From: an uncultured Clostridia bacterium
Lineage (GTDB): Bacteria; Bacillota; Clostridia; Oscillospirales; Acutalibacteraceae
Direction of reading: 5' to 3'
Length of the DNA stretch: 53,048 bases
Assembly: GCA_947364045.1 (NCBI GenBank)
Contig: CANARN010000010.1
Coordinates: 1-53,048 of the forward strand
Each line of letters starts with the position of its first letter. Positions within the stretch are counted from its first letter, which is position 1. Positions 43,139 to 52,862 of this stretch are shown here, piece by piece. The notes below the pieces were generated by a model. The model had not been told where the DNA came from. It searched no databases and saw only the letters and a program-made list of their open reading frames with translations. The translations under genes were made by a program, and so were the position numbers.

Positions 43139-44611
43139 ATGAAAGGCGTAATCTATGCGAGATATTCTTCGGATAATCAGCGTGAAGAATCCATTGAAGG
43201 CCAGTTGCGTGAATGCAAGGCTTTTGCCGAGAAAAATGATATTCAAATCATTGAAACCTACATCGACCGTGCGTTGTCGGCAAGAACCGACCGCCGTCCC
43301 GATTTTCAGCGGATGATTAAAGACAGTTCCGGCAAAAAGTTTGAGGTTGTAATCGTTTGGAAGCTTGACCGATTTGCCCGTGATAAATACGATTCGGCAC
43401 ACTATAAACGAATCCTCAAAAATAACTGCGTAAAGGTGATTTCCGCAACCGAAGCGATTTCAGCCGGTGCAGAAGGCATTTTGCTCGAATCAATGCTTGA
43501 AGGTATGGCAGAGTATTACTCGGCTGAACTTTCGGAAAAAGTCATACGGGGACTGACCGAAAACGCGCTGAAATGTAAGTACAACGGCGGCACATTGCCG
43601 ATCGGTTATATCATTGACAGTGAGCAATATTTTCAGATTGACCCCCTGACGGCTCCGGCAGTGCTTGACGCATTTAAGCATTATGCGGACGGGGCGTCGA
43701 TGCGTGAGATTACCGATGAAATGAATCTGAAAGGTGTTCGCACTAAGCGTGGTGGTAAAATCAGCATTAACAGCGTCACCAGAATGTTGCATAATCGCAA
43801 ATATATCGGCGAATACAAGTATAACGATATTGTCCAACCGAGCGGCATTCCGGCAATCATTCCTGAAGATTTGTTCAATCGGGTGCAAGAGCGTATGGCA
43901 GCAAATAAAAAAGCTCCGGCAAAACATAAAGCCGAAGACGAATATCTGTTGACAACAAAGCTGTTTTGCGGCAAGTGCCAATGTTATATGGTCGGTGAAA
44001 GCGGAACAAGCAAAACCTCTCATGTGCATCGGTATTACAAATGTGCAAGCGTAAAGAATCACAAGGGTTGCGATAAGAAATCGGTCAAAAAAGAATGGAT
44101 CGAAAGCCTTGTGATTGAGCAAATTAAAAATCTGATTTTTGATGATGATTTGATAGAAAAGATTGCCGATAAAGCAATGGCATTACAGGGCAAGGAGAAT
44201 ACAACATTACCTCTGCTTAAAAAGCAATATGCCGAGACGCAAAAATCCATTGATAATATGCTTAATGCCATTCAGCAAGGCATCTTGACGGCTTCAACGA
44301 AAGAGCAGCTCGAAAGCCTTGAAAAGCAGAAAAGCAAATTGTCCGTTCAAATCGTTAAAGAAGAAATGGCAAAGCCGATGCTTTCATATGAACAGATCGT
44401 TTTTTGGTTTCACAGATTCAGAAAGCTGGACACAAAGAAGCTTGAACACCGTCGCAGGCTTATCGACAGTTTTGTCAATGCGATTTTCCTTTACGATGAC
44501 AGGATTACGTTCACATTCAATTACAAAGACGGTTCAAAAACAATAACTTTCGCCGAGCTTGAAAAATCAGGCTTGGGTTCGGATATAAATGCACTCGCTG
44601 CACCAGACTGA
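43139..44611 (+). CDS. Large serine recombinase (TnpX/integrase type)
   Basis: Site-specific recombinase of 490 residues that should integrate and excise the surrounding element. The resolvase domain starts VIYARYSSDNQREESIEGQ (catalytic Ser in YSS) with the conserved VWKLDRFARD and LLESMLEGMAEYYSAELSEK; then the recombinase domain (RGGKISINSVTRMLHNRKYIGEY region), a zinc ribbon (CGKCQCYMVG ... CASVKNHKGC) and a coiled-coil-like C-terminal region. AGGTG precedes the ATG. All catalytic parts look intact. The gene ends inside its own terminator hairpin. Confidence 0.96.
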   Translation: MKGVIYARYSSDNQREESIEGQLRECKAFAEKNDIQIIETYIDRALSARTDRRPDFQRMIKDSSGKKFEVVIVWKLDRFARDKYDSAHYKRILKNNCVKVISATEAISAGAEGILLESMLEGMAEYYSAELSEKVIRGLTENALKCKYNGGTLPIGYIIDSEQYFQIDPLTAPAVLDAFKHYADGASMREITDEMNLKGVRTKRGGKISINSVTRMLHNRKYIGEYKYNDIVQPSGIPAIIPEDLFNRVQERMAANKKAPAKHKAEDEYLLTTKLFCGKCQCYMVGESGTSKTSHVHRYYKCASVKNHKGCDKKSVKKEWIESLVIEQIKNLIFDDDLIEKIADKAMALQGKENTTLPLLKKQYAETQKSIDNMLNAIQQGILTASTKEQLESLEKQKSKLSVQIVKEEMAKPMLSYEQIVFWFHRFRKLDTKKLEHRRRLIDSFVNAIFLYDDRITFTFNYKDGSKTITFAELEKSGLGSDINALAAPD

Positions 44612-44650
44612 GTTCGGACGCAATACGCGTTCGGACTCTTTTCTTTTTTT
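44610..44650 (+). terminator. Terminator of the serine recombinase
   Basis: GAGTTCGGACGC / GCGTTCGGACTC, 12 bp with two G-U pairs and a 5-nt loop (44610-44638), then TTTTCTTTTTTT. The stem overlaps the stop codon. Its GTTCGGA core also occurs in the tRNA-Leu terminator. Confidence 0.9.
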
Positions 44651-44763
44651 GATAATCAGCCGTACGCATTAAAGACACATCTTTTTTATACCCAACAGAC
44701 AGCGGCAAGTGCCGCAGATAAGTCGCATACTGCATACTACTTTTTATTACGACTTTTTAAAAT

Positions 44764-44789
44764 CAGGACAGTTGTTAAAAACTGCCCTG
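44764..44789 (-). terminator. Terminator of the fucose operon
   Basis: On the minus strand CAGGGCAGTT / AACTGTCCTG, a 10-bp stem with one G-U pair and a 6-nt loop, followed by ATTTT. It lies 16 bp after the fucI stop. The rest of 44651-44763 holds no supportable gene. Confidence 0.75.
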
Positions 44790-44804
44790 CTGTATTTTTG
44801 TTTC

Positions 44805-46589
44805 TTATTTATAAAGCGGACCGTAAGTTGCGCAGGCACGGAAATCGGCAGACTGAGTGTCCTCAGTTCCGAATGCAGACCATGCGTGCGGACGGAAAAT
44901 GTCCTTGCTGTCAACATTGTGCATATTAACAGGAATTCGTAGCATCGAGGCAAGAGTAATTAAATCTGCGCCAACATGTCCGTAAACAGTTACACCGTGG
45001 TTAGCACCCCAATTTGCCATAACGCTGTAAACGTCCTTAAATGCGCCCTCGCCTGTAAGACGTGGTACAAACCAAGTTGTAGGCCATGACGGGTCTGTTC
45101 GTTTATCAATAGTATTGTGAATTTCATCGGGCAAATCGGCAGTATACCCTTCTGCAATCTGCAAAACAGGTCCGATACCCTCTACAACATTAACTCTGAG
45201 CATTGTTACGGGCATCTCTGCTTTGCAGCGGAAATGGCTTGAAAATCCGCCGCCTCTGAAATATTCATAATTGGCTCTGCACCAATCGGTTGCGTCAAGG
45301 CAGGCTTTAATATCGCTGTCTGTCATATCCCAGAACGGTTTCATACAGCCCTCGCCCTTACCGTTCTTAGAAGCGCCGCTGCCGTCAAGAGCCGTTGCTC
45401 CTGAATTTATCAGGTGAATAAATCCGTTTTTCGCAACTCCGTCGGGTTTATGCCCTGTTACACGCTCACAGGCTTCGGGACTCCAATATGTGCGGACATC
45501 ATGGAAGCAAGGCGCAGAGTGCGAAACGAGCGTGCCGAGCATCATTGCAACGCCGTTAAGAGTGTCATTTTCCGTTGCAAAGGGTGTAGGCATTTTTTTG
45601 CCGTTCCAGTCAAATGTTGACGCCATAATTGCTTCCGAAAAGTCTGCGTTCGGCAGCCAGTCAGTCCAGTTACGCTGACCCTGAAAACCGCCGGCAACGG
45701 CATTTTTACCGAGGGCCTCTTCGTGCCATCCCATTTCGTCCAGCTTTTTGTTGCCGTAAAGAATGTCACGCATAATCATAGTCATTTTGGTGATAAACTC
45801 CCAGTCCTTATCGGGCGGTACTACCTTTGATTTTCTTATAATTTCAGGTAAATCCTTACCCTCATTCAAATCGAAGCCCTCTTTACAGTTTGCCTTTACC
45901 CAAGAGAGCGCTTTTTCATATTCCTCATGGTCATAAATTTCAAGAGTTATTCTGCGGACAATTTCTGTCATATCAACCCATTCAGCGCGGATGCCGAAAT
46001 ACTTCTGGAACATATCCGCATTGCAGTAAGAGCCTGCAATACCCATTGCAACTCCGCCAAGATTAACATAAGCCTTATTTTTCATCCAGCCGACAGCCAC
46101 TGCCGCTTTTGCAAAACGAAGAATTTTCTCTGCAACGTCTGCGGGAACAGATGTGTCTGTCATATCCTGAACATCGTGACCGTAAATTGAGAAAGCAGGC
46201 AAGCCCTTCTGCGCAAAAGCCGCCATAACCGCCGCAAGATAAACAGCGCCTGGGCGCTCCGTTCCGTTAAAGCCCCAAACGGCTTTGATTGTATTCGGGT
46301 CCATATCAAAGGTTTCTGAGCCATAGCACCAGCAGGGCGTAACTGCAAGCGTAGCAACTACGTTTTCTGTTGCAAACTGTTCGGTACATTTTGCCGCCTC
46401 AGCTCCGCCGCCTATGGTAGTATTGCTTATAACACACTGAACGGGTGTGCCGTCAGGATAGCGCAGATTTGACTCAATAAGCTCCTTTGCCGCCTGAGCC
46501 ATTCCCATTGTCTGTTTTTCAAGACTTTCTCTGACTCCGCCCCAACGGCCGTCAATAGTCGGTCTTATGCCTATTTTCGGATAATTCAT
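44805..46589 (-). CDS. fucI: L-fucose isomerase
   Basis: Manganese-dependent isomerase converting L-fucose to L-fuculose; 594 residues, the usual length. The N-terminal [19 protein letters not shown], the substrate-domain [22 protein letters not shown] with the following ATENDTLNG (metal ligands Glu/Asp), and the C-terminal [18 protein letters not shown] are characteristic. GGAGGG precedes the ATG by 7 nt. It is the last gene of the fucose operon. Confidence 0.97.
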   Translation of the reverse strand: MNYPKIGIRPTIDGRWGGVRESLEKQTMGMAQAAKELIESNLRYPDGTPVQCVISNTTIGGGAEAAKCTEQFATENVVATLAVTPCWCYGSETFDMDPNTIKAVWGFNGTERPGAVYLAAVMAAFAQKGLPAFSIYGHDVQDMTDTSVPADVAEKILRFAKAAVAVGWMKNKAYVNLGGVAMGIAGSYCNADMFQKYFGIRAEWVDMTEIVRRITLEIYDHEEYEKALSWVKANCKEGFDLNEGKDLPEIIRKSKVVPPDKDWEFITKMTMIMRDILYGNKKLDEMGWHEEALGKNAVAGGFQGQRNWTDWLPNADFSEAIMASTFDWNGKKMPTPFATENDTLNGVAMMLGTLVSHSAPCFHDVRTYWSPEACERVTGHKPDGVAKNGFIHLINSGATALDGSGASKNGKGEGCMKPFWDMTDSDIKACLDATDWCRANYEYFRGGGFSSHFRCKAEMPVTMLRVNVVEGIGPVLQIAEGYTADLPDEIHNTIDKRTDPSWPTTWFVPRLTGEGAFKDVYSVMANWGANHGVTVYGHVGADLITLASMLRIPVNMHNVDSKDIFRPHAWSAFGTEDTQSADFRACATYGPLYK

Positions 46590-46615
46590 AATTTTTCCCT
46601 CCGTATTTTTATTGC

Positions 46616-48037
46616 TTAGTTATTTTTTATCTGAATCGCTTTGCAAAACGCTTTATATGCCTTTTCCCATTCATCTGCGTTTTGCGGATTGTACTGTTTT
46701 ACGCTTTCCTGCGTCTTTATTACCGCTCTGCCCTCGTCAATATTTTTAATGTCACCGAGTGCTATGAGCTGTAACATTATGTTACCTATTGCGGTTGCCT
46801 CCGCAGGGCCTGCAACAACAGGGATTCCGAGGCTGTCCGCCGTCATTTGGCACAATAGCGGGTCTTTAGTGCCGCCGCCGAGAAGATGCAGAACCTCAAA
46901 TTTTCTGCCCGTATTTTCCGAAATCCCTTTAAGCGCAAATTTATATTTCATTGCAAGGCTTTCGTAAATACAGCGGATAAGCGCGCCGTCATTTTCCGGA
47001 ATTCTTTGGTCTGTTTTTTTGCAGTATTCTCTTATTTTTTCGGGCATTGCGCCGACCCCTGCAAATTCAGGCGCATCAGGGTCAATAAAGCTGACAAATG
47101 GCTTTTCCGCTCTTGCAAGCTGTTCCATATCGTTAAACGAATAATTTTTGCCTGCCGCCCTGAAATTTCGTCTTATCTCCTGAATAAGCCACAGTCCGCT
47201 GATATTTTTAAGATAATTCACCTTGCCGTTTGCGCCAAGCTCATTTGAAAGTTCGTCATTCATACTTTTTTCCGTAAGAATTGCTTCATCGCACTCACAG
47301 CCTATAAGCGACCATGTTCCGCAGGAAAGAAATGCGCTGCATTTATCAGCGTCCGCAGGCATTGCGGCAACGGCGCACTGCGTGTCATGCCCTGCCACAC
47401 GGATAATTTTTATGCCGTTATATTCGCCTGCTGCGGTGCAGGCATTTGTCAGCGGCTGCAAAATTTCGGTATTTACGCCTGAAAGAGCGGCTATATCATA
47501 ATTCCAGCTTTTCTTCTCAAAATCATACATCTGTGAGGTTGAGGCTATTGTTTTTTCAGCCGCTTTACTTCCGCCGAGCGCCCATACGAACAAATCGGGC
47601 ATAAACAGAAGTGCTTCAGCGTCGGTTTTGTCCTCAGCCGTTAACTGAAACAGCGTGTTTATATTCATAATCTGATTGCCCGTCGCTTTATAAAGCTCAA
47701 AGGGCGATATTTTTTCAAATATTTTTTCGGGCATACCGTTCGTGCGCGCATCACGGTAATGAACGGGCAGTCCTAAAAGAGAACCGTTTCCGTCTAACAA
47801 GCCGTAATCAACTCCCCATGTGTCAAACGCAAGTGAATCAACATCGCCGCACATTTCGACAGCCTTTTTAACCTCTCCCAAAAGATAAGGAAAATTCCAG
47901 CACAACTTGCCGTTCTCTGTCACCGGTATATTTTCAAATCTGTGAATTTCTTCATATTTTAAAGCTTTACCGTCATATTCCGCTTTAATTGCCCTGCCTG
48001 TTGATGCGCCGAAGTCAAATGCAAGAACACGGCTCAT
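46616..48037 (-). CDS. FGGY sugar kinase: L-fuculokinase by context, rhamnulokinase-like by sequence
   Basis: ATP-dependent sugar kinase of 473 residues that should phosphorylate L-fuculose for FucA. The FGGY motifs are present: [10 protein letters not shown] (phosphate 1), [38 protein letters not shown] (phosphate 2) and [20 protein letters not shown] (adenosine). DFGAS-GRA and the HYRDART motif resemble RhaB more than E. coli FucK, an arrangement I believe is common for fucose operons outside enterobacteria. It overlaps fucU by 4 bp. Confidence 0.9.
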   Translation of the reverse strand: MSRVLAFDFGASTGRAIKAEYDGKALKYEEIHRFENIPVTENGKLCWNFPYLLGEVKKAVEMCGDVDSLAFDTWGVDYGLLDGNGSLLGLPVHYRDARTNGMPEKIFEKISPFELYKATGNQIMNINTLFQLTAEDKTDAEALLFMPDLFVWALGGSKAAEKTIASTSQMYDFEKKSWNYDIAALSGVNTEILQPLTNACTAAGEYNGIKIIRVAGHDTQCAVAAMPADADKCSAFLSCGTWSLIGCECDEAILTEKSMNDELSNELGANGKVNYLKNISGLWLIQEIRRNFRAAGKNYSFNDMEQLARAEKPFVSFIDPDAPEFAGVGAMPEKIREYCKKTDQRIPENDGALIRCIYESLAMKYKFALKGISENTGRKFEVLHLLGGGTKDPLLCQMTADSLGIPVVAGPAEATAIGNIMLQLIALGDIKNIDEGRAVIKTQESVKQYNPQNADEWEKAYKAFCKAIQIKNN

Positions 48038-48474
48038 TGAGTGACAACCCCTTTCTTCAAAAGGACATTGGCATATATTGCGGTTTCACCCGTTGCAATT
48101 ATCAGATAAGCATTTTTTGCCCTTTCATAAAAGGCAAAACGCTCTGTCATTTGAATTGAATGGTGGTCGGGTTCGCGCTTTTTGAATATTTTTTCGTATT
48201 CCTGCCAAATTTCCGGAGTCGGGCAATCGTCTCCCGGCACTACCTCCATTAAGGCTACGGGTTTTTCGGTATATCTGTCAAGAGGAATAAGGCTCAGAAC
48301 CGCATCTAAAATTTCTGCCGTACCGTGTCCGTCAGCCCTGACTACTACGGCATTTTTTCCTACGCTCTCACAGGGGAAATTTCCGTCTGCAATTACAAGC
48401 TCATCTCCGTGCCCCATTTCGCAAAGCGCCTTTAAAAGCTCAGGCGAAATAAGGGGTGAAATTCCTTTTAGCAT
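48034..48474 (-). CDS. fucU: L-fucose mutarotase
   Basis: Interconverts the alpha and beta anomers of L-fucose, feeding the isomerase; 146 residues. The start at 48474 (MLKGISPLISPELLKALCEM) matches the RbsD/FucU family and has GGAGAA 4-9 nt upstream; the longer frame from 48609 lies within fucA. GHGDELVIADGNFP carries the catalytic His and Asp. The kinase gene overlaps its end and fucA ends 10 bp upstream. Confidence 0.95.
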   Translation of the reverse strand: MLKGISPLISPELLKALCEMGHGDELVIADGNFPCESVGKNAVVVRADGHGTAEILDAVLSLIPLDRYTEKPVALMEVVPGDDCPTPEIWQEYEKIFKKREPDHHSIQMTERFAFYERAKNAYLIIATGETAIYANVLLKKGVVTQ

Positions 48475-48484
48475 AATTTTCTCC

Positions 48485-49195
48485 TCAGTCTTTTTTATGT
48501 AAAATCGGGTCGTCCCCGTTAAAAGTCTTGTAGCCGGGGTGTCTGCCCGTAACTCTGTAATACCCTCGAAGGTCAATAAGCTTTTGAATGTTTTCACGGC
48601 TGATGTCATGACTGCCGCCGAGGATTACTGCGTTAATTGTAATCTTTGCCCAAAGCTCAAGGCTTTCCATTCTGTAAAATGCCGTTACAACGTCACTGCC
48701 AACGGCGAGCGCGCCGTGGTTTTCCAGAAGCATAACGTCATGCTCCTCAAGATAAGGCTCAATTGAGTCAGGTACTTCTGTTGTTGAGGGAGTTCCGTAA
48801 GGAGTGAGGGGAACTGCGCCCATAACGGCTACATCTTCAATCATATTATACATATCCATCGCCTTGTGCGCTACGGCAAAGCCTGTAGCTCCTGGCGGGT
48901 GCGCGTGAATTACGCTCATAACATCCTCACGTTTATCGTAACAGCGCAGGTGCATTTTAATTTCACTTGAGGGTCTGAGTCCCTCTGCCGCCTCAAGCAC
49001 GTTGCCCTCACGGTCAATGCGTATCAGCTTTTCGGGGGTGATAAACGATTTGCTCATACCTGTGGGCGTGGCAAGAATTGTGCCGTCGTCGAGCTTTACG
49101 CTGACGTTGCCGTCATTTGCCGCAACCCAGCCCAATTGCCACATTTTATGGCAAATGTCGCAGACAAGCGCTTTTTGTTCTTCTATATTACTCAT
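48485..49195 (-). CDS. fucA: L-fuculose-phosphate aldolase (class II)
   Basis: Zinc aldolase that splits L-fuculose-1-phosphate into dihydroxyacetone phosphate and lactaldehyde; 236 residues. NDGNVSVK, TPTGMSK, SSEIKMHLRCY (catalytic Glu), the zinc pair HAH in VIHAHPPGATG and the third ligand in LENHGALAVG are visible. I start at the ATG at 49195 (MSNIEEQ), which has AAAGG 8 nt upstream, and not at 49213. First gene of the fucose operon. A lactaldehyde reductase (fucO) and transporter are not in the window. Confidence 0.94.
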   Translation of the reverse strand: MSNIEEQKALVCDICHKMWQLGWVAANDGNVSVKLDDGTILATPTGMSKSFITPEKLIRIDREGNVLEAAEGLRPSSEIKMHLRCYDKREDVMSVIHAHPPGATGFAVAHKAMDMYNMIEDVAVMGAVPLTPYGTPSTTEVPDSIEPYLEEHDVMLLENHGALAVGSDVVTAFYRMESLELWAKITINAVILGGSHDISRENIQKLIDLRGYYRVTGRHPGYKTFNGDDPILHKKD

Positions 49196-49255
49196 TGTAC
49201 TGCCTTTCCGCACCGCATTAAAGCGGTACTTTAAACATTAAATTTATACATATTT

Positions 49256-49284
49256 ATCATACCATAAATTACATATTCTTTCAA
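49256..49284 (-). promoter_or_regulatory. Promoter of the fucose operon
   Basis: Minus strand TTGAAA (49279-49284), 17-bp spacer, TATGAT (49256-49261); transcription would start near 49249, about 55 nt before fucA. Confidence 0.8.
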
Positions 49285-49293
49285 TTGTCACTG

Positions 49294-49323
49294 ATGTATA
49301 TAATTTAATACATATAATTGTAT
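49294..49323. promoter_or_regulatory. Overlapping dyads upstream of the fucose promoter
   Basis: ATGTAT-N8-ATACAT (49294-49313) and ATACA-N6-TGTAT (49308-49323) share the ATACA arm. They lie at about -45 to -75 of the fuc promoter, a usual place for an activator. The regulator gene is not in the window. The AT-rich setting makes chance dyads possible. Confidence 0.35.
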
Positions 49324-49461
49324 ATAATTTCTTTAAACGGTATTAACTTCAAATTGCAAATTGCTGTTTTCTGTGATATTATAAGCTTAATTTTCTTGAC
49401 AGCAGTTTAAAATTATGATTTAATAATCAGCGTTTAATTTTTATTTTTAAAGAGGTGTGTT

Positions 49462-50334
49462 ATGAGGTATTTAACAATTCAAAGGAACAAAAGCTTTGTT
49501 GCCTGCCTTATGAAAGTCAAGGTTTACATTGAAGACCCTAATTCAACAGAAATAAAAATTCAGGGTGTTCAGTGCAGAAAAATCGGCGAAATAAAAAACG
49601 GCGAACAGCAAACCTTTATGATAGGCGATGAAAAGCTCCGTATTTATGTTATCGGAGATAAGCTCAGCAAAAATTACTGCTGTGATTTTTACGAGGTTCC
49701 CGCAGGTATTGAAAATATTTTTATTTCCGGTTCGTGCAAATATAACCCCATAAGAGGTAACGCTTTCCGCTTTGACGGAATTCCTACTGAGGAAATGCAA
49801 TATCACAGAAAAAAGGCAAATAAAAAAGGTATTGCCGTTTTTGCCGTTTCAATTGTTATAGGTATTGTAATCGGTCTTGCCGCTGTACTTATACCGATTT
49901 TGAGCGGTCCTGAAGAAAAGGTATTTACTAAAAGCAGTGTGTCAATTACCTTAAACGAAGATTTTAAAGAAGAATTTCACAACGGTTTTGCAGCCGTTTA
50001 CGGTTCAAACTATATGGCTGTATTTATGAGAAATGAGAAATTCAACGGTGACAAAGAGTTTGCGACTATGACTGTTGACGAATACTGCCAAGCGGTTATT
50101 GAAACAAACGGAAAAGACGCTGAAACAAAGCACAAGGACGGTTTAACATATTATGAATACACCGCCGCTTCAAACAACAACTATGATTACCGTTATTTAT
50201 GCTTTACATATAAAACCGAGAGCGGATTTTGGCTTGTTCAGTTTGCAGTAGAGGAAGATATGTACAGCATATATGAAGAAGACATATTCACATATGCAAA
50301 GTCAGTTTCATTTAAAGAAGCTTCATCAATATAA
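49462..50334 (+). CDS. Membrane protein with extracellular domain, unknown
   Basis: A 290-residue protein: a cytoplasmic N-terminal beta-rich domain of about 115 residues (VKVYIEDPNSTEIKIQGVQC; repeated DE-K patterns), a basic linker (YHRKKANKKG), one membrane helix (about 123-148, GIAVFAVSIVIGIVIGLAAVLI) and an extracytoplasmic C-terminal domain of about 140 residues with alternating strands. The last part resembles small extracellular alpha/beta domains seen on Firmicute membrane proteins, but I do not recognise the family. AGAGGTGTG precedes the ATG. It has its own terminator and is monocistronic. Confidence 0.78.
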   Translation: MRYLTIQRNKSFVACLMKVKVYIEDPNSTEIKIQGVQCRKIGEIKNGEQQTFMIGDEKLRIYVIGDKLSKNYCCDFYEVPAGIENIFISGSCKYNPIRGNAFRFDGIPTEEMQYHRKKANKKGIAVFAVSIVIGIVIGLAAVLIPILSGPEEKVFTKSSVSITLNEDFKEEFHNGFAAVYGSNYMAVFMRNEKFNGDKEFATMTVDEYCQAVIETNGKDAETKHKDGLTYYEYTAASNNNYDYRYLCFTYKTESGFWLVQFAVEEDMYSIYEEDIFTYAKSVSFKEASSI

Positions 50335-50351
50335 TACAAACGGTATATTTT

Positions 50352-50385
50352 AAAAGGACAGGTTTCACAGCGAACCTGTCCTTTT
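50352..50385 (+). terminator. Terminator of the unknown membrane-protein gene
   Basis: AAAAGGACAGGTT / AACCTGTCCTTTT with an 8-nt loop, T-run on the plus strand. Confidence 0.9.
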
Positions 50386-50489
50386 CGTTTCTGCCGTTTT
50401 AAATAAGCAGGGTTATACTTTCACCATTTTTATATATCCCTACATCGAATTTTACTCTCTAATTGAAGTTGCGGCAACCGCCCTGCTTT

Positions 50490-52190
50490 TTACATTAACT
50501 TTGATTTATCAAAACGGTCAAGCCAATTTGCCGCCGCTTCGCAAACCGATTTAAGCGTATTTTCATTAAACGGATTGCCCAGTCCCGAATCCTTTACCAA
50601 GTCGGTAAACTTCTTAGTACCGGCAAAACCGACAAGCTTTTTATAGCTTTCCCACGCCTTATCAAAATCTGTCTGCATCAATGCCCAAAATTCGAGCGCC
50701 ACCGTCTGCGCAAAGCAATAATCAATATAATAAAACGGACTCGAATAAATGTGATGCTGTCTTTGCCAAGCGCATCCGTCGCCGTAAAAAGCTATTTCGC
50801 CGAGCTTTATCCACGGCATATAAATGCCCGTAAGCTCTTTCCACTTTTCGTCACGCTGTTCGGGCGTCAGTTCGGGATGCTCATACACTATATGCTGAAA
50901 ATGGTCAACCATTGTGCCGTACGGAATAAATTTTATTGCGCTTGCGAGGTGGCTGTACTTAAATTTTTCTGCCTCTCCTCCGTAAAAATCCTCCGCCGCT
51001 CTCCAAGCAAAAAACTCCATTGACATTGAATGAATTTCGCAGGACTCCATTGTGGGCGAACGAAGCGCCGCAGGGAAGATATTTCTTGCGGTATATCCCG
51101 CAAAGGCATGTCCTGCCTCATGCGTTACCGTTTCGACATCGTCAGACGTGCCGTTGAAATTTGCAAAAATAAACTCTGCCTTGTAATCGGGAATTTCAAT
51201 ACAGTAACCGCCCTGCGCCTTGCCCTTTTTGCTCAAAACGTCTAACAAATCGTTGTCAAACATAAAGTCAATAAATTCAGACGTTTCAGGTGACAGTTCA
51301 CGGTAAAACTTCTTAGCGGTCGCTAAAATTTCGTCTGAATTTCCGCAAGGCTTCGGATTGCCGCTTCTGAACATAAGAGCCGAATCGGCATAGTTAAGCG
51401 GATAATCCTTACCTATTCTTTCAGCGGTTTCACGGTAAATTTTATCGGCAAGGGGAACTAAATATTTCTGAACGGCCTTTCTGAATTCAGCTACGTCCGT
51501 CTTATTGTAGCTGTTTCTTCTCATTCGGTAATAGCCGAGAGTTGTAAAGTCCTCAAAGCCCAGTTTTTTTGCAATTTTGTCGCGAAGATGCACTAATTCA
51601 TCAAAAATCCTGTCCAGCTCCGCTTTGTTTTCCTTGTAAAAACCGCCCTCTGCGCACCAAGCCTCAAGGCGTGTTTTATCATCTGCGTCCTGCTTATAGG
51701 GCAAAAGCTGCGGGACTGTGCAAATTTCACCTCTGAAATCAATCTGAGCCGATGCCAACAGCTTTTCGTACTCTGTTGTCAGCTTGTTCTCCTCCTGTAA
51801 ATCGGAAACTATATTGGGAGAAAATGTTTTCAGCTCCATTTCCTCGTTAATAAACATCAGCTCGCCGTATTTTTCGGCAAATTCAGCTCTGAACGGGCTT
51901 TCAAGCAACGCTTTGGTCATCATTTGAAAATATTCCGTTAAAACGGGTAAGTTTTCATCTAAAAACTCCTGTTCCCTGTCGTAATATTCATCTATTGTAT
52001 TTACTGTATGGCGAATGTATGCGAGAGCTGTCTGAGTTTCCACCCTGTCGGAAATTTGTCCGTATTCGGCAAAGGCAAGGTCTGCCTCTTCAAAGCATTT
52101 TGCAGATTTGAATTTCTCAACGGCTTTGCATATTTCGTCCTTCAGCTTTTGTGTGTCAAGGTGTACATATTGCATTTCACTGAATTTCAT
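50490..52190 (-). CDS. M3-family oligoendopeptidase (PepF-like)
   Basis: Cytoplasmic zinc oligopeptidase of 566 residues. The zinc motif HEAGH (357-361) lies in ETVTHEAGHAFAGY, with the downstream zinc Glu in MESCEIHSMSMEF and the substrate-binding HHIYSSPFYYIDYCFAQ segment near the C-terminus. The length and the N-terminal helical region match the M3 oligoendopeptidase F group. GGAG precedes ATG 52190. It probably degrades short peptides; its neighbours do not refine the role. Confidence 0.93.
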   Translation of the reverse strand: MKFSEMQYVHLDTQKLKDEICKAVEKFKSAKCFEEADLAFAEYGQISDRVETQTALAYIRHTVNTIDEYYDREQEFLDENLPVLTEYFQMMTKALLESPFRAEFAEKYGELMFINEEMELKTFSPNIVSDLQEENKLTTEYEKLLASAQIDFRGEICTVPQLLPYKQDADDKTRLEAWCAEGGFYKENKAELDRIFDELVHLRDKIAKKLGFEDFTTLGYYRMRRNSYNKTDVAEFRKAVQKYLVPLADKIYRETAERIGKDYPLNYADSALMFRSGNPKPCGNSDEILATAKKFYRELSPETSEFIDFMFDNDLLDVLSKKGKAQGGYCIEIPDYKAEFIFANFNGTSDDVETVTHEAGHAFAGYTARNIFPAALRSPTMESCEIHSMSMEFFAWRAAEDFYGGEAEKFKYSHLASAIKFIPYGTMVDHFQHIVYEHPELTPEQRDEKWKELTGIYMPWIKLGEIAFYGDGCAWQRQHHIYSSPFYYIDYCFAQTVALEFWALMQTDFDKAWESYKKLVGFAGTKKFTDLVKDSGLGNPFNENTLKSVCEAAANWLDRFDKSKLM

Positions 52191-52251
52191 AAAATTCTCC
52201 TTATTTAATAATAAATCTGATTATAATAATTCTGCCCTGTTTTTTATGTCG

Positions 52252-52279
52252 AAAAAAACACCCCGAAAAAATCGGGGTG
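52252..52279 (-). terminator. Terminator of mscL
   Basis: On the minus strand CACCCCGA-TTTTT-TCGGGGTG (52259-52279) followed by seven T residues (52252-52258). Confidence 0.95.
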
Positions 52280-52296
52280 AAAAACTTGTTTTGCCT

Positions 52297-52779
52297 TTAA
52301 CCTGCGATTTCAGATGTGCAGTGAGGACAGCGTGTTGCGTCAATGGCAATTTCGCTTTTGCAGTAGGGGCATATTTTTGTTGTTGCAGGAGCCTCTTGTG
52401 CAACAGGCTCTTCCTTCTTTGCAGAATTTTTAAGAGCGTTAATGCCCTTAATGAACAGGAAAATAACAAATGCCATAATAAGAAAATTGATTACTGCATC
52501 AAGAAAATTTCCGTATGTAAGCACGTTTTTGCCTGCGGCAATAGCGGCGTCCGCAGTAGCATAAACCTCATTTTCTTCACAGCCGAATACAAAGAATTTA
52601 TCAGCAAAGCTTATATCTCCCGTAATAAGACCTATCAGCGGCATTACAACATCGCTTACAAGTGAAGAAACGATTTTTTGAAAAGCGCCGCCTATAATAA
52701 CGCCGACTGCAAGGTCAATTACATTGCCTTTCATTGCAAATTCTTTAAATTCTTTTAAAAATCCTTTTGCTTTACCCAT
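52297..52779 (-). CDS. mscL: Large-conductance mechanosensitive channel with C-terminal zinc ribbon
   Basis: Pentameric membrane channel opened by membrane tension on hypo-osmotic shock; 160 residues. The N-terminal [20 protein letters not shown] and TM1 [23 protein letters not shown], the periplasmic loop, and TM2 ([16 protein letters not shown]) are typical. In place of the usual short charged C-terminal bundle alone, the protein ends in a zinc ribbon ([18 protein letters not shown]). I start at the second ATG (52779), which is 7 nt behind AGG; the ATG at 52785 overlaps that site. Confidence 0.94.
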   Translation of the reverse strand: MGKAKGFLKEFKEFAMKGNVIDLAVGVIIGGAFQKIVSSLVSDVVMPLIGLITGDISFADKFFVFGCEENEVYATADAAIAAGKNVLTYGNFLDAVINFLIMAFVIFLFIKGINALKNSAKKEEPVAQEAPATTKICPYCKSEIAIDATRCPHCTSEIAG

Positions 52780-52862
52780 TTTCATACCTGCTTTCTTTAT
52801 TTTCTTAGTTTGATTATAATTTATGTGGATATTTTATCATAATTTTTAAATAATGCAAGATT

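Noticed and set aside
43490-44122. 210-residue open frame antisense to the serine recombinase
   Set aside because: It lies wholly within a well-supported gene and has a cysteine/phenylalanine-rich composition typical of antisense translation.
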